DNA of 64,000 bases from the IMG/VR virus record IMGVR_UViG_3300010397_000045, positions 1 through 64,000 of that record. One strand, written 5' to 3'. The position numbers and the translations under genes were made by a program. This DNA comes from a virus. Below, piece after piece: positions 40,531-49,807 of this stretch. Every line of letters starts with the position of its first letter. Position 1 is the stretch's first letter. The notes under the pieces are model-generated. The model did not search any database, was not told where the DNA came from, and worked only from the letters and a program-made list of their open reading frames with translations.

Positions 40531-41034
40531 ATGTCTGTTATCACATTTCGGATGCCTTTCGGTGTCCAGGGTGACATTACCCGCCCTTCACAGGCGCACG
40601 TCGAGTCACTGGTTTTGGGTGCAACGGCGTTCGCACAGTTCGGGCTCCCGGGTAAGGTCTCCGGCAACAAGTTCATCCCGGTGGCTGCCAACAACGATGT
40701 TATATACGGATTCCTGGCACGTCCGTTTCCAATTACTGGAGCGAGCGCGTCGGACCCGCTCGGAACTTCGGTTCCTCCCGCCACGGGCATTGCCAACGTT
40801 CTGAAGCGCGGTTACATATCGGCACTCGTGCAGCTGAACGCCGCGACCTGTGCGTTGGGGTCTGGTGTGTTCGTGCGGTATCAGAACCCGTCAGGCAGTC
40901 AGATTATCGCAGGTGTCGAAGGTGCGACCACCGGCAACAACTACCAGATCCTGACGGCGACCGCCGCCCAGAACACCTATTTCACTGGCCCGGCGGATGC
41001 CAACAACCTGGCTGAAGTCGCTTTTAACATCTGA
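40531..41034 (+). CDS. Capsid cement/decoration protein (gp24-like)
   Basis: 167 residues. Begins MSVITFRMPFGVQGDITRPS and has IYGFLARPFP, LKRGYISALV and GSGVFVRYQN, the strand pattern of gp24-like structural cement proteins that lie directly before DUF2184 capsid genes. AGAGGA precedes the ATG. Confidence 0.8.
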   Translation: MSVITFRMPFGVQGDITRPSQAHVESLVLGATAFAQFGLPGKVSGNKFIPVAANNDVIYGFLARPFPITGASASDPLGTSVPPATGIANVLKRGYISALVQLNAATCALGSGVFVRYQNPSGSQIIAGVEGATTGNNYQILTATAAQNTYFTGPADANNLAEVAFNI

Positions 41035-41069
41035 GGCTGGAGCCCAGAGTCAATTTGAGGTAAAACAAA

Positions 41070-42179
41070 ATGATCCATGTAGCGTCAGCCTCGCACAAGC
41101 GAGGAATCACGTTGCCTTTGACTGTAGTCAAAGACACCAACACCCCGTTGTTTCGGCGCCGGAGCGTCAGCGTGCCGGAGGCTGCGCGCATGCTGCGCAA
41201 CGTCGATACACGGGATTCGTTCACATTCGATGCCGCCACCGCGGATGCCGCCGGCGTGTTCCTGGTGGGAGAATTGGAGCGGCTCGACCAACGGTTGCAC
41301 ATGCCACTGGCATCGGTGACCTGGAGCCGGGACATCGATCTGCGCGAAGATGTTACCATCGCAGATGAGCGTTCCAGCTATACCAACAGCCAGTTCGGCC
41401 AGGTTCCGGGCGTGGCTGGTTCCAACAAGGCGTGGGTCGGCAAGGAAGCCAACGCCATCGTCAACGTGTCGCTCGACATCGGCAAGACAACCCAGCCGCT
41501 AGAGCTGTGGGCGACGACACTGTCGTGGACGATCCCCGAGCTGGCGTCCGCGCAGCAGGTCGGCCGCCCAGTGGACGACCAGAAGCATATGGCGATGCAG
41601 TTGAAGCATCAGATGGACTGCGACGAGCAGGTCTACGTGGGTGATGCTGCGTTGTCTATGCCCGGCCTCCTCAACCATACGCTGCTGACCAACGTCGGCA
41701 ACGCGGTCACGGGCAGCTGGGCAGGTGCGACGCCGGCGCAGATCCTGGCCGATGTCAACTCACTGCTCAACAGCGTGTGGGCTGCGGCGGCGTGGGCGGT
41801 GATTCCGAATCGCCTGCTTCTGTCTCCGACCGAGTATTCGATCATCGTGTCTACGTTGATCAGCTCAGCAGGTAACATCTCAATCAAGAAGTTCCTCGAG
41901 ATGAACAACCTGGCGTCGGCGAACGGTCAGCCGCTCGAGATCCAGCCTGTCAAATGGCTGCTCGGCACCAACAACTCCAACACCTTGGGCGTCGCCGCGA
42001 CCAACTCCATGTTTGCGTACGTGAAGGACCCGTTGCGGGTGCGGTGGCCGTATGTACCGCTGCAGCGAACCCCCCTCGAGTGGCGGTCTATATGGCAGAT
42101 GGTGACCTACTACGGACGTCTGGGTGTCATGGAGATGGTGTACCCAGAGGTGTGCGGACGTCGGTCTAATCTGGGTTGA
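41070..42179 (+). CDS. Major capsid protein (DUF2184 family)
   Basis: 369 residues. IDLREDVTIADERSSYTNSQ, YVGDAALSMPGLLNH and WAVIPNRLLLSPTEYSII match DUF2184 capsid proteins, expected HK97 fold. It is preceded by the cement gene and followed by connector genes as in related myoviruses. The first ~45 residues may be removed or held by the prohead protease; no cleavage site can be read. Confidence 0.9.
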   Translation: MIHVASASHKRGITLPLTVVKDTNTPLFRRRSVSVPEAARMLRNVDTRDSFTFDAATADAAGVFLVGELERLDQRLHMPLASVTWSRDIDLREDVTIADERSSYTNSQFGQVPGVAGSNKAWVGKEANAIVNVSLDIGKTTQPLELWATTLSWTIPELASAQQVGRPVDDQKHMAMQLKHQMDCDEQVYVGDAALSMPGLLNHTLLTNVGNAVTGSWAGATPAQILADVNSLLNSVWAAAAWAVIPNRLLLSPTEYSIIVSTLISSAGNISIKKFLEMNNLASANGQPLEIQPVKWLLGTNNSNTLGVAATNSMFAYVKDPLRVRWPYVPLQRTPLEWRSIWQMVTYYGRLGVMEMVYPEVCGRRSNLG

Positions 42180-42196
42180 GGTTCTGTCACTCAGTA

Positions 42197-42219
42197 CCCC
42201 CGGGTTTCCGGGCCGGGGG
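42197..42219 (+). terminator. Stable hairpin after the capsid gene
   Basis: CCCCCGG pairs with CCGGGGG around a nine-base loop, in the 68-base gap after the major capsid gene. No run of T follows (TTGATCTT), so it may be an mRNA-stabilising or weak terminator structure that tunes expression downstream. Confidence 0.45.
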
Positions 42220-42247
42220 TTGATCTTCCGATAAAGGAGCATTGCAA

Positions 42248-42790
42248 ATGAAAGTAGTATTGTTGAGACCGTTCGTGTACTCGCACAGGCCGACCAGCGG
42301 CTCGCGGTTGACGACAGAGACGAAGTTCCTTCCCGACATGAACAAGCAGACCAAGGCGTGGGAGCCGACTGAGACCACCATTCCAGATGACATCTGGAGT
42401 GACCCGTGGGTTTCAGAGCAGTACGCGGATGGCGCCATCGAGCGCCTGGAGGTGACGAAGAACCGCATGCAGATGGCTCACGACAGACTTCAAGAAGAGC
42501 TAGAGGCCAACGCGAAGATCGTGCAGCAGGCAGAGGCGGCGTTCGCGCGGGCGCAGGGTGCGGCGAACGTGAAGCAGCAGCGCGAGAACACGGTTGCCGA
42601 CGAACTTAACACACCAGTCAACCAGTTGAAGAACCAACAGGGGGCTGACATCGGCGGCGCAGACAGGGCTGCGCTGGATCGGGAGTTGAACACACCCGTC
42701 AACGTTCTGCAACAGCGGCAGTCTGGGTCACTCGAGGAGCCCACGCAACCTGAGATCGACGAGCCCAAGAAAGGTCGCAAAGGTAAGTAA
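42248..42790 (+). CDS. Hypothetical head-associated protein
   Basis: 180 residues from the ATG at 42248 after AAGGAG. Helical centre (KNRMQMAHDRLQEELEAN), then two copies of ELNTPVN-(Q/V)-L about 30 residues apart, and a basic tail. Located directly after the capsid gene; function unknown. Confidence 0.7.
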   Translation: MKVVLLRPFVYSHRPTSGSRLTTETKFLPDMNKQTKAWEPTETTIPDDIWSDPWVSEQYADGAIERLEVTKNRMQMAHDRLQEELEANAKIVQQAEAAFARAQGAANVKQQRENTVADELNTPVNQLKNQQGADIGGADRAALDRELNTPVNVLQQRQSGSLEEPTQPEIDEPKKGRKGK

Positions 42791-42792
42791 CC

Positions 42793-43272
42793 ATGGCCGT
42801 CACCCCCCAGTCGTTCAGGCAGACGTTCCGGATGTTCAAGAATCCGGACGTTGCGCCGGACGACGCCATCGTGTACTACACCACCCTTGCCATGAACGCC
42901 CTGGCAGGCTCGACAATGGGTACCCGGTTCGATGCCATCTCGCTTGACAGGGCTGTGAGTCTGTACGTGGCACACAGCCTAACCCTCGATGCTCGTGATA
43001 TAGACGCCATCGGGGGCGGACAGAATCAGACTCCTACTGGGGCGGTACCGGGTGAGATCAAGGGGCCGGCAACCACCAAGACGGTCGACAAGGTGTCGGT
43101 GAGTTTCGACACCAAAGCCGTCAGTTGGGAAGATGAGGCATACTGGAATCAGACACGCTTTGGTGTCGAGCTTGTAAACATGATCAGGATGTTCGGAGCG
43201 GGTGGTATCCAACTGGGAACTCCGGGAGCTGGCGACGTTGATTCTGTTGGCTGGGGTGTGGGTTGGTGGTGA
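42793..43272 (+). CDS. Head-tail connector (DUF4054 family)
   Basis: 159 residues. MAVTPQSFRQTFRMFKNPDV, a long helix (AVSLYVAHSLTLDA) and EDEAYWNQTRFGVELVNMIR match DUF4054 connectors that extend the portal. A Gly/Trp-rich end follows. Confidence 0.85.
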   Translation: MAVTPQSFRQTFRMFKNPDVAPDDAIVYYTTLAMNALAGSTMGTRFDAISLDRAVSLYVAHSLTLDARDIDAIGGGQNQTPTGAVPGEIKGPATTKTVDKVSVSFDTKAVSWEDEAYWNQTRFGVELVNMIRMFGAGGIQLGTPGAGDVDSVGWGVGWW

Positions 43273-43276
43273 TACC

Positions 43277-43903
43277 GTGGCGATAGATATCATAAGGAAT
43301 GACCGGGTGCGTGGGATGTTGCAATCCATCTACGTGCTCACGGGCGAGCAGCTGGTCATCGGCATACCCGAGAACAACTCGCCTAGATCCGACAGTGGGT
43401 TGACCAATGCCGAGCTGGGTTATATCCACGAGCGCGGCGCGCCCGGTGCCAACATACCGGCGCGGCCGTTCCTGGTCCCAGGCGTGCGCAAGGCCGTGCC
43501 GTTCATGCTGCCACATTTGAAACGGGCGTGTAACTTCGCGTTGGATATGAATTACGTCAAGGCGCACAAGGCGCTCGAGCAAGCGGGCTCCGTGGCGGAG
43601 AGGTTCGTCAAGCGTGAGATCATGACTGGCAACTTCGCGCCGCTGCAGCCAAGTACGATCGCCAACCGGTTCCGCGGCCGCGGCGTGTCAGGTCCGTCGC
43701 GCGGTGAGAGACGATATCTGACGCTCATCGGGTTGGGGGCGTCCCCACAGTTGGCGCAGGACGCCGTCGGGATACACCCGCTCATCAACAGCCGCCAGCT
43801 GTATAACTCGATCGGTTATGCTGTGCGGCGGGTATTCCAGGATCGTTGGGTTGACAAGGTCGTGCGTGCTATCAATCAGGTCATTAACGTCAAGGGTAAG
43901 TAA
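43277..43903 (+). CDS. Neck/virion morphogenesis protein (gpG/gp10-like)
   Basis: 208 residues from the GTG at 43277; the longer frame overlaps the DUF4054 gene. TNAELGYIHERGAPGANIPA then RPFLVPGVRKA is the signature of tail-completion or neck proteins, followed by helices and GRQL-like LINSRQLYNSIGYAVR. Joins head to tail. Confidence 0.8.
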   Translation: MAIDIIRNDRVRGMLQSIYVLTGEQLVIGIPENNSPRSDSGLTNAELGYIHERGAPGANIPARPFLVPGVRKAVPFMLPHLKRACNFALDMNYVKAHKALEQAGSVAERFVKREIMTGNFAPLQPSTIANRFRGRGVSGPSRGERRYLTLIGLGASPQLAQDAVGIHPLINSRQLYNSIGYAVRRVFQDRWVDKVVRAINQVINVKGK

Positions 43904-44275
43904 ATGCCACGCCTGGACGTATCCGATGTGTTGACCGACTCTAACTTCTGCGATGCGACGCTCAGGTGCGAGCGGTACAACATCAGCATCAACCCGCAGG
44001 GACGCTCGGTGACGGTTCAGACGCTGCTGGGGTTCGCAGGCGTGATTACCAGCGACTCAGGTGAAAGGTTGAATCGCGGCATCATAGGTGAGCACGCTAC
44101 CGACACCATCACAGTAATCACGCGTTTCAGGCTGCGCGATGCCGGGTCCGGGGCCACAGCCGACATCGTGCAATGGAACGGCAACCGGTACACGGTGGTG
44201 TCGGTCAACGACTACAGCACGTACGGCGTCGGGTTCACAGAAAACATATGCGAAATGGTACCACTGGCAGGATGA
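43904..44275 (+). CDS. Head-tail adaptor
   Basis: 123 residues, beta-barrel type: VTVQTLLGFAGVITSDSGER, IVQWNGNRYTVVSVNDYSTY. Such small proteins follow the gp10-like neck protein in related phages. Confidence 0.75.
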   Translation: MPRLDVSDVLTDSNFCDATLRCERYNISINPQGRSVTVQTLLGFAGVITSDSGERLNRGIIGEHATDTITVITRFRLRDAGSGATADIVQWNGNRYTVVSVNDYSTYGVGFTENICEMVPLAG

Positions 44276-44282
44276 ATCAAAC

Positions 44283-45311
44283 ATGCTACTTCTAACGTCG
44301 ACCAGTGATCTTGTCCAGGTTATAACCGGATCTTCTGGCGCTATAGCTGTACACGAGAGTCATGTTGACAACAATGCTGGCACCATAACACCGGGACGCG
44401 CTAACACGGCGTCGATCACCACGAACACTACGACGACGGTGGTAGCCTCTCCTGGCGCGAGCGTACAGCGTAACGTCAAGACGTTATTCATTTTCAACAC
44501 GCATGCTAGTGTGTCGAATCTGATCACGGTCAAGCATACGGATGGGACCAACGCCGAGCAGCTTTGGAGTGGCACGCTGCTGGCCGGCGAATCAGTTGTC
44601 ATGGACGAGGCCGGGTGCTGGTGGAAGTACTCTGCCAATGGCCAGTTGCAGACTGTCGGCTTGCCGGTCACGACCAAGGGCGACGTCGTTGTGTTTGACA
44701 CCACACCGAACCGGTTGGGGGTGGGCTCTGATAGCCAAGTGTTGATGGCGGCGGCGTCGGCCACGTCTGGGTTGAAGTATGCCAATGTGGTGCAATCCAA
44801 CCGATCCACCAGCACGGTGAGTGCCGGATATGCCACTGATACTTACCTCGCAGGCTCGAGTATTACCATCCCAGCAGGTGGACCTCGTGTAGGCACGGTA
44901 TACCGCTGCAAATTTGACATGGTCAAGACGGCGGCGGGTACAGCCGCCTTTACGATCAACGTGCGTTATGGAACAGCCGGCACGACCTCGGACGCCTCTA
45001 TCCTATCCTTTGCTTTTACGGCCGGCACTGGTGTCGCCGACACAGGTGAGTTTGAGATTGAGTTGCACTTCCGCACAGTAGGCTCGGGTACGAGCGCCGT
45101 GGTGGTCGGGTTATGCAAGTGTGACCACCAGTTGGCTGCCACAGGGCTCACCGCCCAGGGCGCAGCCGGTTACGCGCAGATTACGACCGTGTCGAGCGGA
45201 TTTAACAGCACGCCGGCTGGATCGATCCTGGGGCTTTCGGTTAACGGCGGCGCCTCGTTCTCGGGCACCAACACAATCGTTCAGACTGAGACGTTTAACC
45301 TGGATATCTGA
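44283..45311 (+). CDS. Virion beta-rich protein, unassigned
   Basis: 342 residues from the ATG at 44283 (AGGATG-type site). N-terminal half beta-rich (TLFIFNTHASVSNLITVKHT), then VQSNRSTSTVSAGYATDTYL and a second sandwich of about 160 residues ending in TETFNLDI. Resembles fibre or decoration modules; no specific family. Inserted between neck genes. Confidence 0.65.
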   Translation: MLLLTSTSDLVQVITGSSGAIAVHESHVDNNAGTITPGRANTASITTNTTTTVVASPGASVQRNVKTLFIFNTHASVSNLITVKHTDGTNAEQLWSGTLLAGESVVMDEAGCWWKYSANGQLQTVGLPVTTKGDVVVFDTTPNRLGVGSDSQVLMAAASATSGLKYANVVQSNRSTSTVSAGYATDTYLAGSSITIPAGGPRVGTVYRCKFDMVKTAAGTAAFTINVRYGTAGTTSDASILSFAFTAGTGVADTGEFEIELHFRTVGSGTSAVVVGLCKCDHQLAATGLTAQGAAGYAQITTVSSGFNSTPAGSILGLSVNGGASFSGTNTIVQTETFNLDI

Positions 45312-45316
45312 TTGAC

Positions 45317-46333
45317 ATGGCCGGCTCCAGACGACAACAGATGTTCAACGACCCGAACCCGTCTAACCTGGGTAACGTCGCGGGCATCCCGCCGTTCTTG
45401 GTTATGACGACGCTGACGCCTACGCTGGCCGGCAGTACGATCCTCGTGCATGCATGTGTTGCGAACCTCTCAGGTAACTTTGTTGACAAGGTTAAAGACA
45501 GCGTCAATGGGTTCTACACGCCGGCGCGACGCATCGACAATCCTACTAATGGACTCTCCAATGGATTGTGGTACAAGCAGAACGCCGCCGCCTTGGGGGT
45601 TGGTGATCACGGCAGCGTGACGAGCGGCACGTCCACGTCACTTACCGATACGAGCAAGAATTGGACAGGGGTCAACTTTACTGGCAAGACGGTGCTCGAA
45701 TACAGCTCTGGCAACTCATGGACGGTAACCTCCAACACGGCCACGGTTCTAAACTTCTCGGCTGGTGCCACGCCCGTGGCTGGGAATCTGTACGTGGTCG
45801 GTGATTACATCTCGGTCATCATGTCCAACTCGGACGACTACAATGCAGGACATGCCGAGGAATGGACCGGTGTCGCGGCGAACTCGGTCGTCGACCACAA
45901 CATGACCGCGACGGACATCCCCGTATCTGGCGGTGTGGTTGGACCGAACTGTGTGACGACCGGGTTGATCGTATTAGGACCCGATCCGTGCACGCTGATT
46001 GGTCATTGTACGAACGACGTGGATGGCGGCTCGACGCCGTTCGTGCCGACCATCGGGCAGGGACTCGGTTACAGTGATGATGGCACGATGTGGATCTTCG
46101 ACGTAGGCGCCCCCATCGCGCGTTTGCAGAGCGTGTACATACCCAACCCACTGGCTCTGCCGTCACTGACGCTCGACATGAAGTTTACCGCGCAGCACCC
46201 GGACAACTTCCAGGCGAATGTAATCGCTTTGCGGGACGCGCCGGTGGCTACCTCCCAGGTGGGACCCAGCAATCGCTGGCGGCGGCGCTGGAGCGGTGAG
46301 TCGATGGGGTTGAACATCAAGGAGTGGTGGTGA
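45317..46333 (+). CDS. Virion beta-sandwich protein, paralogue of the 35563 gene N-terminus
   Basis: 338 residues. AGSTILVHACVANLSGNFVD, then DSVNG and LWYKQNAAALG align with the start of the 35563 product, and the ends both carry a Phe/Ile-V-I-A/G-L-R-D-A strand. This copy lacks a repeat array, but the next gene supplies one, so the pair together mirror the single large gene. A short basic tail (RWRRRWSGE) ends the protein. Confidence 0.65.
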   Translation: MAGSRRQQMFNDPNPSNLGNVAGIPPFLVMTTLTPTLAGSTILVHACVANLSGNFVDKVKDSVNGFYTPARRIDNPTNGLSNGLWYKQNAAALGVGDHGSVTSGTSTSLTDTSKNWTGVNFTGKTVLEYSSGNSWTVTSNTATVLNFSAGATPVAGNLYVVGDYISVIMSNSDDYNAGHAEEWTGVAANSVVDHNMTATDIPVSGGVVGPNCVTTGLIVLGPDPCTLIGHCTNDVDGGSTPFVPTIGQGLGYSDDGTMWIFDVGAPIARLQSVYIPNPLALPSLTLDMKFTAQHPDNFQANVIALRDAPVATSQVGPSNRWRRRWSGESMGLNIKEWW

Positions 46334-46334
46334 G

Positions 46335-47699
46335 ATGAGCGAAGACCTCATCATCCAGAAATGGTTCGACCTGGACGTGCTGCAGCCGACGGGTGGCAGC
46401 AACACGACCATAACGCCAGCTGTTGGGGCCATTGCTTTAGCCGGCGTGGGTTCTATTCTCAATCTGGGTGTTACACCCCTGGTCGGTGCCATCACGATTG
46501 CAGGCGTGGCGTCCGGAATCGTGCGTGGTACGGTCATCACTCCAACCGTCGGTGCCATCACACTGGCAGGGGTGGCGCCGGGTATCGTTCTAGGCTTTGT
46601 GCTCATACCCCCCGTAGGGTCTATTACACTTGGTGGGGTTGCTCCAGGCATTACGTTAGGTACGGTCATTACCCCCACTGTGGGGTCGATTACTCTGACC
46701 GGCGTGGCGCCGGGCATCGTTCGCGGCACCGCGCTGACGCCTACCATAGGCTCGATCACAATCAACGGAGTTGCCCCCGGCATCGCGCTGGGTACGGTGA
46801 TGACGCCCACCGTGGGAGCCATCACACTGACAGGCGTCGCGCCAACCGTCATACGTGGCACGGTGATAACACCCACCGTGGGAGCCGTCACATTGGCGGG
46901 CGTTGCGCCTGCGCTCATTCAGGGTACCGTCATAACCCCATCGGCGGGCGCGATAACGCTGGCGGGTGTCGCATCCACGATTGTGCGGGGCACCGTCATA
47001 ACTCCTTCGGTGGGTTCGGTAACTCTGGCGGGTGTTGCTGGTGTTATGAATATCGGGATCGCGCCACCAACGGGTGCGATCGTGTTGGGTGGGGTGGCTC
47101 CCAACGTCTTCAGTGGTTTGACTCCGGCGGTAGGTGCGATCACGCTGAACGGAGTTGCGGTTACACTCAAGCTGGGTGTTGCGCCGCTTCCAGGGTCGAT
47201 CACGCTAGGCGGGGTGGCGCCGGGCGTCATCCAGGGCACGGTGCTGCAACCGGGTGCAGGAGGGCTCACTCTCAGTGGGGTGGCACCCGGACTTGTCCGG
47301 GGAACCGTCATAGGGCCGCCCGCAGCCGTTCTGGGGCTCTCCGGGGCTGCCTTGCGGCTGGGTTTGGGGATAACGGCACCCGTAAGCCCTATGGCGCTTC
47401 TAGGGGGCTTCCCAAGCCTCGGATTAGGGCTTCAGGGCCTAACCGGCGTCCTTTCCTTGGCTGGGGCGGCCCCCGTCTTCGGACAGGTCCGCATCATACC
47501 TGGTACGGGCGCTCTGGGGCTCGCAGGGGCGGCTGGAGCAGTCGGTATATCCATCACACCTCCTACGGGCGTCCTCGCGATCGAGGGTGGCCGGGTGAAT
47601 CCGATCAATGGTTATTCATGGACGCGCTACCTGTTACCTGCGCAGGGGCGGGTTCTGCAAGTCGAGCACGGAAACTACCTGTTACCGGTTGAATCATGA
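46335..47699 (+). CDS. 22-residue repeat protein
   Basis: 454 residues. After 30 residues it is made of about 19 repeats, the central ones exactly 22 residues, e.g. TPTVGAITLAGVAPGIVRGT, drifting toward the C-terminus, then a 30-residue end (YSWTRYLLPAQGRVL). The pattern T-P-x-x-G-(A/S)-I-T-L-x-G-V-A-P suggests a beta-solenoid with one turn per repeat. Directly after the beta-sandwich paralogue; probably one surface structure. The repeated DNA keeps other frames open, which are not genes. Confidence 0.7.
   Translation: MSEDLIIQKWFDLDVLQPTGGSNTTITPAVGAIALAGVGSILNLGVTPLVGAITIAGVASGIVRGTVITPTVGAITLAGVAPGIVLGFVLIPPVGSITLGGVAPGITLGTVITPTVGSITLTGVAPGIVRGTALTPTIGSITINGVAPGIALGTVMTPTVGAITLTGVAPTVIRGTVITPTVGAVTLAGVAPALIQGTVITPSAGAITLAGVASTIVRGTVITPSVGSVTLAGVAGVMNIGIAPPTGAIVLGGVAPNVFSGLTPAVGAITLNGVAVTLKLGVAPLPGSITLGGVAPGVIQGTVLQPGAGGLTLSGVAPGLVRGTVIGPPAAVLGLSGAALRLGLGITAPVSPMALLGGFPSLGLGLQGLTGVLSLAGAAPVFGQVRIIPGTGALGLAGAAGAVGISITPPTGVLAIEGGRVNPINGYSWTRYLLPAQGRVLQVEHGNYLLPVES
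46402..47290. repeat. 66-bp tandem repeat array
   Basis: In-frame coding repeat of period 66 bases, most regular from about 46470 to 47030, with shorter or diverged units at both ends. Codons vary at third positions between units, so the array is old or under mixed selection. Confidence 0.8.
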
Positions 47700-48286
47700 C
47701 AACAGCACCCTTCTACGTCCCCACGGCCCCCCTCGAGGATGATGAACTCGACACGGCGCTGCAGCAGATGGTCGTCGGCATCACCGGCATGGACCCAACG
47801 TTGGTGCGCCCGCGGTGGCAACCAACGGTACAGAAGCAGCCGGAGCCTACTGTCGATTGGTGCTCGATCGGTGTCACTACCTCCAAGCCCGATACTAACG
47901 CGTCCATACAGCATCTGTTCGGTGATGACATAACAGCACCGGCAGGTGACCTCGAGCAGGTGCACGAGGAGTTGGAGGTGGCTGTCAGCTTTCTGGGTCC
48001 GCACGCGAAGACGAACCTGGGTGTGCTACGTGACGGCCTTAAGATCATGCAGAACCTGGACCCGATCAAGTTGGTCGGGCTGTACTTCAAGGAGATAGGG
48101 CCGGCGCAGGTAGCGCCTGACTTTATAAATCAACAATGGATTCGACGTTGGGATACCACCATGGTATTCAGGCGCATGGTCGCCAGGGTGTATGGTATCA
48201 ACAATATCGAATCGGCGGAGATCGATCTGCAGGACGATTCCAGCCACGTCAACCGTGTCATAAAAGCTCCGCCATCTGGGCGATAA
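47696..48286 (+). CDS. Neck/tail terminator-like protein (gp12-like)
   Basis: 196 residues. LEDDELDTALQQMVVGITGM, then RPRWQP, VDWCSIGVT and LEVAVSFLGPHAK match the LIC_12616-type family that caps the tail or closes the neck in such myoviruses. ATGA overlap with the repeat gene. Confidence 0.75.
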   Translation: MTTAPFYVPTAPLEDDELDTALQQMVVGITGMDPTLVRPRWQPTVQKQPEPTVDWCSIGVTTSKPDTNASIQHLFGDDITAPAGDLEQVHEELEVAVSFLGPHAKTNLGVLRDGLKIMQNLDPIKLVGLYFKEIGPAQVAPDFINQQWIRRWDTTMVFRRMVARVYGINNIESAEIDLQDDSSHVNRVIKAPPSGR

Positions 48287-48304
48287 CTTTTGGAGTAATC
48301 AAAC

Positions 48305-49801
48305 ATGCCAGTGTCAGTCGGTCTTTCAGTCAACGACATCGTACAAGTCGATGTACAGATGACACCCCTGGCGTCGCCACTCAGGAACTTCGGTAGCGCG
48401 TTGATCCTGGGCGACTCGGATGTCATCGACGTGTTCACCCGCTATCGGTTGTATACGTCGCTCACGGCCATCGGTACCGACTTCGGCGTAACGGCGCCGG
48501 AGTACAAGGCGGCGCAACTGTTCTTCGGGCAGTCGCCGTCGCCCGCCCAGTGTTATGTTGGAGCCTGGGCTGCCAACAATACCAGCGGCCGGTTGATAGG
48601 AGCGGCGCTGACCGCGACCCAACAGCTAATGAGTAACTTCACCGCTATACTCAACGGCGGTGTTAACTTCACGGTAGATGGGGTGGCCAGGAACCTCAGC
48701 GGCCTCAACTTCTCGCTGCAGACCAACCTCAATGGGGTAGCTTCTGTCATACAGTCGGCGTTCTCGGGTTCCGCAACCGTAGTGTGGAACGCGGCGTACG
48801 GCCGCTTCGAGGTCCGGAGCAGCACCAACGGTACGTCCTCCGCCGTCTCGTTCGCCACGGCGGGCAGTGGTGTCGACATTTCGAGCCTGCTCAGACTCAC
48901 GTCCACGCAGGGCGGTTACACGGTAGCCGGCGTCTTGGCGGAAAGCATCTCGTCTGCCGTCAACACGTTCGTCGGTCTTACCAATGCCTGGTACGGGCTC
49001 GCACTGGGTGCTGCCACGCCGGTATCCAACAACGACATCATCAGCGTGGCTGGCATCATAGAAGCCACGGGTAGTTCCGGCAGTCGCATCTTCGGCGTCA
49101 CGACGCAGGAGCCGGCCGCGCTCCTGGCGAACTCGACCACGGATCTTGCCGCTTTGTTGAACGCCGGCAACTTCAGCCGTACGTTCTGCCAGTACTCCTC
49201 GAGCAGTCCGTACGTCGCAGCATCGGTCCTGGGCCGTGCGTTCTCGGTCAACTTCCAGGCATCCAATTCCACCATCACGCTCAAATTCAAACAAGAGCCC
49301 ATCGTGGCGGCGGAGATCCTCACCGAGACGCAGTACGCGGCGCTCGCCGGTAAGAACTGCAACGCGTTCACGGTGTTCAACAACAACACCTCCATCCTGC
49401 AGGAAGGCAAGATGGCCAACGGATTCTTTTTTGACGAGGTGCACGGAGCTGACTGGCTGCAGAACCAGATACAAACCGATGTGTACAACCTGTTGTATAC
49501 ATCGCCCACTAAGATTCCACAGACCGATGCCGGCATCAACCAAATCGCCGCCGTGGTGACGCAGGATTTGCAACTAGCGGTCAACAACGGTTACGTGGCC
49601 CCCGGTGTGTGGACGGGACCCAATATAGGGGCGCTGGTCAGCGGTCAGTTTCTCACGACTGGGTACTACGTATTCCAACCGCCCATCGCATTACAGTCGC
49701 AGGCCGACCGCCAAGCCCGCAAAGCACCCCCGATTCAGGCGGCCATCAAGCTCGCAGGCGCGGTGCATTTCGCCGACGTCATCGTATCAGTCAACAGGTA
49801 A
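48305..49801 (+). CDS. Tail sheath protein (DUF3383 family)
   Basis: 498 residues. N-terminal VNDIVQVDVQMTPLASPLRN and FGSALILGDSDVID, ALTA..., and C-terminal LQNQIQTDVYNLLYTSPTKI and IALQSQADRQARKAPPIQAA are typical of DUF3383 sheaths. It contracts around the tube during infection. Confidence 0.92.
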   Translation: MPVSVGLSVNDIVQVDVQMTPLASPLRNFGSALILGDSDVIDVFTRYRLYTSLTAIGTDFGVTAPEYKAAQLFFGQSPSPAQCYVGAWAANNTSGRLIGAALTATQQLMSNFTAILNGGVNFTVDGVARNLSGLNFSLQTNLNGVASVIQSAFSGSATVVWNAAYGRFEVRSSTNGTSSAVSFATAGSGVDISSLLRLTSTQGGYTVAGVLAESISSAVNTFVGLTNAWYGLALGAATPVSNNDIISVAGIIEATGSSGSRIFGVTTQEPAALLANSTTDLAALLNAGNFSRTFCQYSSSSPYVAASVLGRAFSVNFQASNSTITLKFKQEPIVAAEILTETQYAALAGKNCNAFTVFNNNTSILQEGKMANGFFFDEVHGADWLQNQIQTDVYNLLYTSPTKIPQTDAGINQIAAVVTQDLQLAVNNGYVAPGVWTGPNIGALVSGQFLTTGYYVFQPPIALQSQADRQARKAPPIQAAIKLAGAVHFADVIVSVNR

Positions 49802-49807
49802 CAACAC

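Noticed and set aside
46402-47290. CRISPR array
   Set aside because: Regular repeats, but they are contiguous coding units without spacers and no cas genes exist; the Cas4-like gene is far away and fits phage recombination.
46163-47311. Long minus-strand frames with P-T-V-G-V repeats
   Set aside because: Antisense reading of the tandem repeats. They look protein-like only because the repeat period is a multiple of three.
46361-47692. 443-residue plus-strand frame inside the repeat gene
   Set aside because: Same strand, other frame, of the 66-bp array; its His/Gly/Cys/Arg-rich composition follows from the repeated codons, and it has no ribosome site.
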